Assembly: GCA_000437355.1 (NCBI GenBank)
Contig: FR899774.1
Coordinates: forward strand, 19,553-45,456
DNA length: 25,904 nt
Direction of reading: 5' to 3'
Source of the DNA: Firmicutes bacterium CAG:460
GTDB taxonomy: Bacteria; Bacillota_I; Bacilli_A; RF39; UBA660
The notes under the pieces: generated by a model
Database searches by the model: none
Seen by the model: only the letters and a program-made list of their open reading frames with translations
Told to the model about the DNA's origin: nothing
Part shown: positions 8,208-15,548 of the stretch, in pieces
How positions within the stretch are numbered: position 1 is the stretch's first letter
How the letters are laid out: every line of letters begins with the position of its first letter
Translations under genes and position numbers: made by a program

Positions 8208-8451
8208 TAAAGATTATTTATTAGAAATGTTAACAACTGAAAAAAATATATCAGTAAATTTAGTATATGCTTTAAATGAAGCAAGTAATAAAAATATTTA
8301 TGATTTATATTTTAAAATGTTTAAAAGTATTAATAAAATAACAAAAGACATTTATGAAGAATGTGTAAATAAAGGATATTATCAAAAGAATAATATCCCT
8401 TACAAAAAGATAATGGATTCTTATAATCAATTATCTAAAGAAATCATTTAA
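8200..8451 (+). CDS. CotF-family spore coat protein
   Basis: An 83-residue protein that fits the Coat_F family: YLLEMLTTEKNISVNLVYAL is the family's opening helix, followed by NEASNKNIYDLYFKMFKSI and the conserved ending helix leading to NKGYY. Family members are small structural proteins of the spore coat. The length equals one Coat_F repeat. The ATG overlaps the end of the preceding small gene and GGAG lies in that gene's 3' end. A strong terminator follows at 8460. The pair is a plus-strand insert between two minus-strand units. Confidence 0.75.
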   Translation: MSDKDYLLEMLTTEKNISVNLVYALNEASNKNIYDLYFKMFKSINKITKDIYEECVNKGYYQKNNIPYKKIMDSYNQLSKEII

Positions 8452-8459
8452 TAATTTTA

Positions 8460-8496
8460 AAACCAAATTGATTTTTTAATCAATTTGGTTTTTTTT
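8460..8496. terminator. Strong terminator after the coat genes
   Basis: A perfect 14-bp stem (8460-8473 with 8478-8491), loop TTTT, and a T-run on the plus strand. On the minus strand it may also serve the methyltransferase gene, whose stop codon at 8495 abuts it, but only a short T-run follows there. Confidence 0.9.
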
Positions 8497-9256
8497 ACTT
8501 TTTAGCTACTATACCATAATATCTTCTTACTAATTTTATTCCTTTTGATGTTTCATTTTCATCAACATATTGTGAAAATAAATCTGTTTCAATTGTTTTT
8601 CTTTCATATTGTTGATTTTTTTCTTCAGATAATGAATCTAATATTGGTGTTTTTTGAAGTAAAGCATATAAATCTTCCTTTGTCTTATAATATTCAACAT
8701 CATGTAATGGAATTAACTCTACACTTCTAAATCCAGCATCCATAACTCTTTCATAATCTATTAAACTTATAGGTTTTGAATCATTTAATGCTTGTCCTCT
8801 TCCAAAGAGTCTTTTTAAGGCCCAACAATCTAATTTATCAACTCCTCTTAAAATTAATTGTCCATTATCTTTTAATGTTCGAAAAATTTGAATAGGATCT
8901 ATAGTTGTATGACGAGCAGTAACAACATCAAAGTAATTATCAGGAGTGTCCATATTTAAATTATCCATAACTCTGAACGAAACATTTTTTCTTCCACTAC
9001 TTTCCAAATTTTTATTAGCGGCTTCTATCATTGCACTAGAAAAATCTGTTCCCAAGATTTCTGCACATTCAGGAAAATATTTAAGAACTTTTTCTCCAGC
9101 TGCAGTACCTAAATCCAACACTCTAAAATTCTTTTGCACTCTTTTACTTATTTCTTCTTCATAAACCCAATTTGTAAATGATTCAGTAAAATAATCAATA
9201 TCATCAAAAGACCAATTAGCTAAGTTACTATAATAATCATGTTCATTTGTTTTCAT
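8495..9256 (-). CDS. Class I SAM-dependent methyltransferase
   Basis: A 253-residue cytoplasmic protein with a Rossmann methyltransferase core: motif I VLDLGTAAG (46-54), acidic Asp71 after strand 2 (ILGTDFSSAMIEAA), motif II region FDVVTARHT (109-117) and a later strand GQLILRGVD. The C-terminal 100 residues are family-specific (RRYYGIVAKK at the end). The substrate cannot be read from the sequence. The 200-base leader with its own strong promoter, upstream ORF and terminator (described separately) is a layout often seen on antibiotic-resistance genes, including rRNA methyltransferases. A resistance or ribosome-related role is therefore possible but unproven. ATG at 9256 follows AAAGGA at about 9 bases. 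Confidence 0.9.
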   Translation of the reverse strand: MKTNEHDYYSNLANWSFDDIDYFTESFTNWVYEEEISKRVQKNFRVLDLGTAAGEKVLKYFPECAEILGTDFSSAMIEAANKNLESSGRKNVSFRVMDNLNMDTPDNYFDVVTARHTTIDPIQIFRTLKDNGQLILRGVDKLDCWALKRLFGRGQALNDSKPISLIDYERVMDAGFRSVELIPLHDVEYYKTKEDLYALLQKTPILDSLSEEKNQQYERKTIETDLFSQYVDENETSKGIKLVRRYYGIVAKK

Positions 9257-9263
9257 TTATATA

Positions 9264-9392
9264 TCATCCTTTCTCTCTTGTTATGATTGTGTATAAAAAA
9301 AACCTCCTTTCATGAATATACAACAAAAAACAACCACAAAATAATTGTGTATATTTTTTGCCATTCATGAGGAGATTCTTAAGGCTCTTCAT
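9264..9392 (-). CDS. 42-codon upstream ORF (candidate regulatory leader peptide)
   Basis: ATG at 9392 is preceded by AAAGGA with a short spacing. The 42-residue product begins MKSLKNLLMNGKKYTQLF, continues with a hydrophobic CGCFLLY core and ends in a basic tail. Its codons run right through the terminator hairpin at 9295-9374, and its TGA stop (9264-9266) overlaps the ribosome site of the methyltransferase, ending 7 bases before that ATG. This arrangement suggests that translation of the ORF controls read-through and is coupled to the downstream start. No homology is recognised. It could be non-coding RNA structure with an accidental ORF, but the ribosome site and position argue otherwise. 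Confidence 0.55.
   Translation of the reverse strand: MKSLKNLLMNGKKYTQLFCGCFLLYIHERRFFLYTIITREKG
9295..9374 (-). terminator. Leader terminator (attenuator) before the methyltransferase
   Basis: In minus-strand RNA, CTCCTCATGAAT (9374-9363) pairs with ATTCATGAAAGGAGG (9317-9303) with a two-base AA bulge, followed by eight T (9302-9295). Inside, AATATACA can pair with TGTATATT, competing for a few bases. The terminator lies between promoter and gene, so it is an attenuator rather than an end-of-gene terminator. TATACACAAT occurs twice, once inside the hairpin and once after the T-run, offering an alternative pairing partner. Confidence 0.7.
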
Positions 9393-9460
9393 TATTCCTT
9401 TAAACATATAAGTTTATCCGATAGTAAAACGCGAATGACTAATTGATTTACTACGAGTAA

Positions 9461-9489
9461 ATTCTATCATAAAAAGTAATTTTTGTCAA
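9461..9489 (-). promoter_or_regulatory. Strong vegetative promoter of the methyltransferase leader
   Basis: Consensus TTGACA, 17 bases, TAGAAT on the minus strand. The start site should be near 9454, giving a leader of about 200 nt. Confidence 0.8.
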
Positions 9490-9500
9490 AATTATATTGT

Positions 9501-9968
9501 TTAATCAAAATAAATTCTTGCTTTAGATAAATTTTTAAGTCTTTTAATCTTCACATAGATCTCAGTTGATGAAAAAATCAAACCATAAACAGAACTACAA
9601 ATTGCAAGCCATCCAAACATTAAGATAACATCTTTTAAAATACTAGCAAAACCTGTATAATACAAAATTATTAAAGCTATACCAACAACTAATAAAATAG
9701 CTTTTTTATCTTGTTCTTTTTCATAAGTATACAATAAATCTTTTACTTGTATTCCAAAATTTCTTCTTATTATATCAATCATACCTTGCTTTTCTAAATC
9801 ACTAATATTTTCTTTACAATTAATATTTATAACAACTTTATTTTTATAATCACCCTCTAAAGACTCATTATAAATATAATCATTTAACTTATCATTTATT
9901 TTTAAATTAGAAAACTTATTATAAAAATCTCTTTTCTTATTTAAATTAACTAATATTTCTGTATACAT
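9501..9968 (-). CDS. Uncharacterised two-TM membrane protein
   Basis: 155 residues. The N-terminal 85 are soluble, with a strand (KVVININC) and a helix ending in RRNFGIQVKDLLY. Two closely spaced TM helices follow (about 90-108 and 114-134) and a short basic tail ends in LKRLKNLSKARIYFD. Tails of the form KRLKxLxxAxIxF after a tight TM hairpin recur in an uncharacterised group of Bacillota proteins; placing it there is inference from memory. ATG at 9968 follows AGAGG at 8 bases; the GTG at 9971 is less likely. It overlaps the upstream gene by 23 bases, so the two are almost certainly co-translated and functionally linked. Confidence 0.8.
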   Translation of the reverse strand: MYTEILVNLNKKRDFYNKFSNLKINDKLNDYIYNESLEGDYKNKVVININCKENISDLEKQGMIDIIRRNFGIQVKDLLYTYEKEQDKKAILLVVGIALIILYYTGFASILKDVILMFGWLAICSSVYGLIFSSTEIYVKIKRLKNLSKARIYFD

Positions 9969-10338
9969 CACACCAACCTCTTTTTAAAACATAACCTTTT
10001 ATCTCAATCATTTCTTCATTTAAACAAACTACATTAGTATTAACAACCCCATTATAAACTAACCACCATATTTTATCTTCTAAAGAAGCATTTTTTAATT
10101 TAAACACTTCATCTTCTACTATTATAGTATCTCCAACTACCAAAGGTCCCCTTTTAACAACTATTCCTTTTTCTAACAACATCTTCATTATTTCATAAAC
10201 ATATAAAAACGTTTCTCCAAAGCCTAAATTAGAACTTATTGTTAATACTATTTCTTCATTATTAATTTTATAAACATCTTCAACATATTTAACTATATCA
10301 AAAATATTATCTCTATCTAATTGTTTTACTACCCACAT
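9946..10338 (-). CDS. Uncharacterised soluble protein
   Basis: 130 residues with no membrane segment or signal. Alternating helices and strands: a long N-terminal helix region (NIFDIVKYVEDVYK), TFLYVYEIMKMLLEKGIVVKRGP, then a strand pair (VGDTIIVEDEVFKL) and EDKIWWLVYNG. The middle could be a winged-helix-like or immunity-protein-like fold, but I recognise no family. Three Cys/Trp-rich patches near the C-terminus (VVCL, RGWCDVY) are notable in so AT-rich a proteome. AGAGGG precedes the ATG at 10338. It is the first gene of a two-gene unit with the TM-hairpin protein downstream. Confidence 0.8.
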   Translation of the reverse strand: MWVVKQLDRDNIFDIVKYVEDVYKINNEEIVLTISSNLGFGETFLYVYEIMKMLLEKGIVVKRGPLVVGDTIIVEDEVFKLKNASLEDKIWWLVYNGVVNTNVVCLNEEMIEIKGYVLKRGWCDVYRNIS

Positions 10339-10357
10339 AACTACTACCCTCTATATA

Positions 10358-10386
10358 AGTATACTATTAAATCATTACTTTTTAAA
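10358..10386 (-). promoter_or_regulatory. Promoter of the two-gene unknown unit
   Basis: TTTAAA, 17 bases, TATACT on the minus strand. It is back-to-back with the plus-strand promoter at 10393-10421, with 6 bases between the two -35 elements. Confidence 0.5.
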
Positions 10387-10392
10387 GCCATA

Positions 10393-10421
10393 TTTACAAA
10401 TTAGTCTAATTATAGTATAAT
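10393..10421 (+). promoter_or_regulatory. Vegetative promoter of the LTA synthase-like gene
   Basis: TTTACA, 17 bases, perfect TATAAT. The predicted start near 10428 leaves a leader of only about 12 nt before TTG 10440 and excludes the GTG at 10428 as a normal start. Confidence 0.75.
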
Positions 10422-10439
10422 TTTTTTGTGGTGATTAGT

Positions 10440-12359
10440 TTGAAAAAGGCACAAAAAAAGAAAAAACAAATAAAAAACATTGATATAAAAAACATTTTAA
10501 ATAAAATAATTATTTTTATAAAAAAATACTATTATGTATTATTACTAGCATTACCTTTTATACTAATAGATTTATTTACAAGATATAAAGTAAAATTTTA
10601 TGGATTATTAAAACCAGTACCAAATCTTTTTACAATTATATGGATTACCTTTTTATTAGGAATATCCTTATATCCAAAGAAAAAAACAGGTAAAATAATT
10701 TATTCTATTATATTTATTTTATCTTTAGCCATTTATTTAGTAAATAATGTATATTTTTCTATGACTGGAGTATTTTTTGATTTTAGTATGGTACTTCTCG
10801 CTGGAGAAGGTTCTGAATATTTACTTGATGCTATTAAAAATTGTGATATATCAGTTTATTTATTTTTAATACCGATATTTATAACATTTTTCTTAGCTTT
10901 AAAAGTATATCCCAATAATGAAAAAAGAAATTACAAGAGATTCTTATTTCCATTTATAGTATTCATTGTTTTACATACTATTACACCATTCTTTTTAGGA
11001 AAAGCTAATGAAGAATTAACATGGAGTACATGGAGAAATCCAAGAAACATTTATAATAGTTTTAATGATAACAATAAATCAATGACAGTTACAGGAATTT
11101 ATGAATATACAGCAAGAAACTTTTATATAACATTTTTAAAAAATAAAAATACAACTAATGAAGAAGATATTACTTTCTTAAAAGAAGAATATTCTAAAGA
11201 AGTAAATAAAACTAAAAATAAATATACTGGAAAGTATCAAGATAACAACTTAATAATGATTCAACTTGAAGGTTTAGATTCATGGTTAATTAATAAAAAT
11301 GATACTCCAACAATATATAATTTAATGAAAAATAGTATTAACTTTACAAATCATTATTCATATTATAATGGTGGTGGTTCAACATTTAATTCAGAATTTG
11401 CAGTAAACACAGGTTTTATTACTCCACTTTCATATACACAAAACGCATATACATTTAATAAGAATTCATTTCCATATAGTTTAGCGCATTTATTTAAAGA
11501 ACAAGGTTATACAGTAAATGCCTTTCATATGAATACTAAAGAATATTATTCAAGAGGTACAAACTACAAAAACTGGGGTTATGATAACTACTATGGTTTA
11601 GTGGACCAAAACACTTATAAAGATAATTCATATTATTTAGATAGAGAATTACTATTAAATGAAGAATTTAAAGAAAAAATGTTTAGCAGCGAAAAGTTTG
11701 TTGATTACATAATTACTTATACAAATCATATGCCTTTTAATCCTGAAAAAGGAAATTGTAAAATGTTACTTGACTTAGATAGTAAAGAAAATGAAAATAC
11801 AAGTTATGATTTAACTGAAGAAGATTGTGCAAGAAGACAAGCAAAAGAAACAGATTATATGGTTGAACTTTTAATAAGTGAATTAAAAACACGTGAAATA
11901 CTTGATAAAACAACAATAGTGGTATTCACTGACCATTATCTTTATACTTTATCAGATAAAACAATATTAGATAAATATAAAAACACAAGTAATAATTTAA
12001 TAAACCATACACCATTCTTTATTTACACAAACAATAAAGATAAGAAAACAATTAAAACAGTTACATCACAATTAAATATTTTACCAACAGTTCTAAATTT
12101 ATTTGGAATAGATTATAATCCAAATTATTATATTGGAGAAGATGCTTTAAATAACAATTATCAAAAAATAGTATTTTTCAGTGATTATTCTTGGTATGAT
12201 GGCAATGTTTATGTTGATGGAGGCTTAGTTACTAACAACAGATACATTAAACCAGACTTACTAGAACAAAAGAATTATTATGTAAATTATTTAATAAAGA
12301 AAAATGATTTAACTTTAAAATATAACTATTTTAAAGATATTGAAAAAGACTCACAATGA
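10440..12359 (+). CDS. LTA synthase-family membrane sulfatase-fold enzyme
   Basis: About 639 residues: a basic cytoplasmic N-terminus, five predicted TMs within about residues 31-185, then an extracellular alkaline-phosphatase/sulfatase-fold domain. Likely active-site residues by alignment with LtaS are Glu277 (IQLEGLDSW), nucleophile Thr315 (GGGSTFNSE), His430 (YTNHMPF) and Asp498-His499 (VVFTDHY). Such enzymes transfer glycerol-phosphate from phosphatidylglycerol to build lipoteichoic acid, or prime or modify it. Whether this is the main synthase or a primase-like paralogue cannot be told. The TTG at 10440 follows GGTGAT and is chosen because the upstream GTGs coincide with the transcription start. 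Its stop codon lies inside the downstream hairpin. An LTA role suits the neighbouring envelope genes. Confidence 0.9.
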   Translation: MKKAQKKKKQIKNIDIKNILNKIIIFIKKYYYVLLLALPFILIDLFTRYKVKFYGLLKPVPNLFTIIWITFLLGISLYPKKKTGKIIYSIIFILSLAIYLVNNVYFSMTGVFFDFSMVLLAGEGSEYLLDAIKNCDISVYLFLIPIFITFFLALKVYPNNEKRNYKRFLFPFIVFIVLHTITPFFLGKANEELTWSTWRNPRNIYNSFNDNNKSMTVTGIYEYTARNFYITFLKNKNTTNEEDITFLKEEYSKEVNKTKNKYTGKYQDNNLIMIQLEGLDSWLINKNDTPTIYNLMKNSINFTNHYSYYNGGGSTFNSEFAVNTGFITPLSYTQNAYTFNKNSFPYSLAHLFKEQGYTVNAFHMNTKEYYSRGTNYKNWGYDNYYGLVDQNTYKDNSYYLDRELLLNEEFKEKMFSSEKFVDYIITYTNHMPFNPEKGNCKMLLDLDSKENENTSYDLTEEDCARRQAKETDYMVELLISELKTREILDKTTIVVFTDHYLYTLSDKTILDKYKNTSNNLINHTPFFIYTNNKDKKTIKTVTSQLNILPTVLNLFGIDYNPNYYIGEDALNNNYQKIVFFSDYSWYDGNVYVDGGLVTNNRYIKPDLLEQKNYYVNYLIKKNDLTLKYNYFKDIEKDSQ

Positions 12360-12366
12360 GTCTTTT
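12344..12366 (+). terminator. Hairpin terminator overlapping the LTA synthase-like stop codon
   Basis: AAAAGACTCA (12344-12353) and TGAGTCTTTT (12357-12366) form a 10-bp stem with loop CAA; the TGA stop is in the right arm. The T-run is short (TTTTAA), so it may be weak. The mirror A-run makes it usable by the convergent gene too. Confidence 0.6.
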
Positions 12367-12374
12367 AATGTGGA

Positions 12375-13874
12375 TTAATTTATACGAATTGGGTCAGATT
12401 GGGTTCCAGAACCACTTGCATATGTTACTGATGTATCTAGATTAAAGACAGGCCTTACACAATAATTATCCATACTCACAAATCCACTTGTAACATATCC
12501 ATAACTTAATATTCCAAACATCGTTTCAGAATCAGATGTATTAGGTGTTAAAGTCCAATCATCAATTCCCATGTACATCCAATTAATTGATGTTGCTACC
12601 CTATAATCTGTTGTTGGATTACTTGAACTATACCCCACTAATGTCCATGCACTTGGACTTGCTGCATAATAATAATCTGACACATACATCAATCCTATTT
12701 TTGCATCATATGTTGTACTTGACGCATTGCTTCCCACTTCATATTGATATGCTGTTGCAGGTACATCTGTTAAATATGTACTACTTCCGCCTCCAACTTT
12801 CCACGTTGTTGTAGCTATTTTTGATGTCCACGTGTTACCCATATTATTGATGAAACTCGTATTTAAATTGGTTTTATTTAGTGGACTATCACTCCAGTTG
12901 TTTGATAAAATACTAGAACCATTAATTTTATAATAATCAATTTTTGTTAGGGTTCCTAAATACATTAACGAAGGGTCAGTTTTGTAAGGTGACTCTCCAC
13001 TGGTTCCTAATAAATTTCTACTAGCACAATCATATTTTATTAATTTTACTTTATTATCTATCATCCCAATTATTCGATATAAGTTATCTGTTGAACATGT
13101 GCTTTCGTTTGTCCCAAAACACACAAAATTTTTAACTATATCTTCTATTAAATATCCATCTACTATTGCTTTTTCTAATGCTTCTTTATAGGATTGATAT
13201 TGAGTGTTTGTTGTATCATATTGTAAGCTATAATATGCTATATATGTTGTAGGACAACCAGCACCAACATATTGTTTTATTCCATTACAATAATAATTTA
13301 CTACTCCATCTGTTGAAGTCTGTGCTTTCGCTGCAACTGTATTAAATCCTGCAGATATTGCTTTTGATGTTAATTGATAATCACCTCCAGCATATCTATA
13401 GCTATTATCACCGGCTCCATTAGATAGACTTGAATTGTGATAATAAATATTATTTTGCCCTTGTGTCCCCGTATATTGAGCAATTATACAATCTTTTAAT
13501 GTTTTGTCATTACAAACTTCCGATAAAACTAAAACTTTATCAAAATAAACATAGCACTTATCTGACATATTACCTGATACAATAACTTTTTTATTTGTAT
13601 CATCCCAACTAAGTTCGCTTCCATTTTCACATCTTGATAATTCTGTATTAAACTTATATCCTTCTGTTGGCCAACTACTCTGAGTAACTGTTTTATAATC
13701 ACCTGCTCCTGATGTTTGTTCTAAATTCATTGATATACCTTTAGTAATTTTAGTTTGATTATTAACATTATCTTCAACATAATTATTTGTGGTTTTAAAA
13801 TAATTAAAACATGTAACAAATGTAACTAATAAAACTACAATAACTATAGAAAATAAAACATATTTTTTCTTCAA
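12375..13874 (-). CDS. Secreted or anchored surface protein, DUF6273-like
   Basis: 499 residues starting at TTG 13874, with GGAG about 10 bases upstream. KKK plus a hydrophobic stretch at about 5-23 forms a signal anchor; a Cys (residue 22) sits near its end. Next comes a stretch common to many gut Bacillota surface proteins (SSWPTEGYKF, CENGSELSWDD, DKCYVYFDK), then a variable Ser/Thr/Asn/Tyr-rich body with several Cys, and a C-terminus NYCVRPVFNLDTSVTYASG and GSGTQSDPI. The body and end (LYRIIGMIDNKVKLI, then VRPVFNL and SGSGT) resemble DUF6273-type extracellular domains; function unknown, possibly adhesion or display. It contains more G/C than its neighbours by eye, and repeats of TSS/GTS type. 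An 18-base A/T homopolymer lies about 64 bases upstream. Confidence 0.85.
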   Translation of the reverse strand: MKKKYVLFSIVIVVLLVTFVTCFNYFKTTNNYVEDNVNNQTKITKGISMNLEQTSGAGDYKTVTQSSWPTEGYKFNTELSRCENGSELSWDDTNKKVIVSGNMSDKCYVYFDKVLVLSEVCNDKTLKDCIIAQYTGTQGQNNIYYHNSSLSNGAGDNSYRYAGGDYQLTSKAISAGFNTVAAKAQTSTDGVVNYYCNGIKQYVGAGCPTTYIAYYSLQYDTTNTQYQSYKEALEKAIVDGYLIEDIVKNFVCFGTNESTCSTDNLYRIIGMIDNKVKLIKYDCASRNLLGTSGESPYKTDPSLMYLGTLTKIDYYKINGSSILSNNWSDSPLNKTNLNTSFINNMGNTWTSKIATTTWKVGGGSSTYLTDVPATAYQYEVGSNASSTTYDAKIGLMYVSDYYYAASPSAWTLVGYSSSNPTTDYRVATSINWMYMGIDDWTLTPNTSDSETMFGILSYGYVTSGFVSMDNYCVRPVFNLDTSVTYASGSGTQSDPIRIN

Positions 13875-13893
13875 TTTACATCATCTCCATAAC

Positions 13894-13912
13894 AATATCG
13901 CGCACTGATATT
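13894..13912 (-). promoter_or_regulatory. Inverted repeat upstream of the surface-protein gene
   Basis: AATATC, 7 bases (GCGCACT), GATATT. It lies about 20-38 bases before the TTG start and is unusually GC-rich in its centre for this genome. It could be an operator or leader hairpin. No convincing promoter hexamer pair was found between it and the T-run. Confidence 0.35.
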
Positions 13913-13937
13913 TTATTTTACATACTCATTTTAACCG

Positions 13938-13955
13938 AAAAAAAAAAAAAAAAAA
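13938..13955. repeat. 18-base poly(A)/poly(T) tract
   Basis: An uninterrupted run of 18 A on the plus strand. On the minus strand it is the T-tail of the glycosyltransferase terminator and lies about 64-81 bases upstream of the surface-protein start. Homopolymers of this length are prone to slippage. Confidence 0.95.
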
Positions 13956-13994
13956 CCCTATATTCGCACAAATGTGCAATTTAGGGCTTTTTTT
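13956..13994. terminator. Bidirectional terminator after the GT2 gene
   Basis: Stem CCCTATATTCGCACA (13956-13970) / TGTGCAATTTAGGG (13973-13986) with one bulge and one mismatch. Minus-strand RNA ends in the 18-T tail; plus-strand RNA ends in eight T (13988-13995). Confidence 0.85.
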
Positions 13995-13999
13995 TAGTT

Positions 14000-15496
14000 T
14001 TATTTATTTAAATCATCAATTGTGACTTTACTTTCATGTGGTATTGGTTTCCATTCAACATGCATGAATAATGCTGCATAAGTTGCATATCTACCAATAA
14101 TATCAAATGTTGGCCATGTAAATGTATATAGTATTTTTTTCCATATAGACATTTTCTTTATATTTTTATGTTCAACAATAAATAGATAAACTGCAATAGT
14201 CATATTTTCAAAATACATACCTATTCTAAATAATATTCTTAACCAAATAGATAAGCCAATACCTGCAAATAAAGCATTAACTCCAGCATTCATACTAACC
14301 TTTATAGTAAAGAAGTGTCTTAAGGCTTGCGCTAAATAAGTTCCTCCACCGAAAATATTTACATCCAATACTCCAACATTATAGCAATAACATCCATACA
14401 TTACTACTATAACTATTAGCCATCTAGCAATATTAAATACCGAAAATGGTGTAAGTTGCATTAATGTATCGTATGAAGCAAATCTATGTCTAATATTTTC
14501 AATTATATTTAATAAAAAGCCTTTAAATGATTTAGATTTTTCTTTTTTATTAACAGAATTTTCTCCCCATTTAGTTCTAACATACCATTTACCTAAAAAT
14601 ATATTAATAAATAAATATGGTCCACTTTCCACAAATGCTTGTAAATGACCTTTTGCCCATCTTGTTCTTTGTCTTAAAGCAACTTTTAAACTAACTGGTT
14701 GTTCATCATAAAACATAGCTTCATTTTGATAACTAATTTGATAACCTTGAGCAACAGCATCTGCAGTTAAAGCTCTATCTTCTGTTAAAGATGTATAATG
14801 CCAACCATTTTTAACTATTTCATTTGTAAATAAAAAACCAGTTCCTTGAATATTTGTTGCTAAATGTAAAACACTTCTTGCTCTATGATTATATCTAATT
14901 GACCTAATCCAATGTAGTGCATAAGTTGATGCAATCCAATTTTCATCAAAATTTTTTGTATTTCGATATGATGTAATAATCTTTTCTCCAGCATCAAAAG
15001 CATCATTCATTTTTGTAACATAATCTTTTTTAAGTAAGTTATCAGCATCAAAAACAAAATAGCCTTCAAAACTCATTCTTCCATAATCTTCTTCAATTCT
15101 ATCAAATAAAAATTCTAATGCATAACCCTTAGTTCTGTGAGCATCATCAAATCTTTCATAACATATTGCTCCATGTTCTCTTGCAACTTTAGCAGTTTGA
15201 TCCGTACAATTATCTGCAACAACAAACACAGTTAGTAATTCTTTTGGATAATCTTGTTTATTAATACTATCTAATAAATTTCCAATAACTTTTTCTTCAT
15301 TTCTAGCAGCAATAACAATCCCATATTTATGCTTATTTTTTGCTGGTTTAAATTTTCTAGTAAAGAAAAAACCAATAATCCAATATAATGTTTTATATGC
15401 AAGCATTGCACTTAAAACACTACTTATTATATAATAAACATTTTTCCAATCTATATAAGATTCTCCAATAACATTAATAATATTTGCTAAACTCAT
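14000..15496 (-). CDS. Membrane glycosyltransferase, family GT2
   Basis: 498 residues. An N-terminal TM (about 20-45) is followed by a GT-A catalytic domain: VIAARNEEKVIGNLL (61-75), ADNCTDQT (94-101), the metal-binding DAD (150-152), the TED acceptor motif (238-240) and QRTRW (276-280, the QxxRW motif of processive synthases). Several TMs follow in the last 200 residues. This is the architecture of poly-N-acetylglucosamine, hyaluronan or cellulose-type synthases and of some glycolipid transferases. No export partner or bcs/ica gene lies beside it, so the polymer is unknown. ATG 15496 follows GAGGT. It has its own promoter in the end of the GH25 gene and a strong terminator, so it is a single-gene unit. 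Confidence 0.9.
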   Translation of the reverse strand: MSLANIINVIGESYIDWKNVYYIISSVLSAMLAYKTLYWIIGFFFTRKFKPAKNKHKYGIVIAARNEEKVIGNLLDSINKQDYPKELLTVFVVADNCTDQTAKVAREHGAICYERFDDAHRTKGYALEFLFDRIEEDYGRMSFEGYFVFDADNLLKKDYVTKMNDAFDAGEKIITSYRNTKNFDENWIASTYALHWIRSIRYNHRARSVLHLATNIQGTGFLFTNEIVKNGWHYTSLTEDRALTADAVAQGYQISYQNEAMFYDEQPVSLKVALRQRTRWAKGHLQAFVESGPYLFINIFLGKWYVRTKWGENSVNKKEKSKSFKGFLLNIIENIRHRFASYDTLMQLTPFSVFNIARWLIVIVVMYGCYCYNVGVLDVNIFGGGTYLAQALRHFFTIKVSMNAGVNALFAGIGLSIWLRILFRIGMYFENMTIAVYLFIVEHKNIKKMSIWKKILYTFTWPTFDIIGRYATYAALFMHVEWKPIPHESKVTIDDLNK

Positions 15497-15519
15497 AAAA
15501 ATACCTCATAACTAATTAA

Positions 15520-15548
15520 ATTATATATTACTAACACCCTTTAGTCAA
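15520..15548 (-). promoter_or_regulatory. Vegetative promoter of the GT2 gene
   Basis: TTGACT, 17 bases, TATAAT on the minus strand. The -35 overlaps the last codons of the GH25 gene, whose stop codon is at 15541-15543. Confidence 0.75.

Noticed and set aside
7946..8284. Long minus-strand ORF across the coat genes
   Set aside because: No ribosome site, hydrophobic low-complexity product, and antisense to two coupled genes with good starts and family similarity.
12587..12814. Plus-strand ORF inside the surface-protein gene
   Set aside because: It is the mirror of a real coding frame with a signal anchor and family motifs; the His/Leu-rich product is typical of antisense frames.
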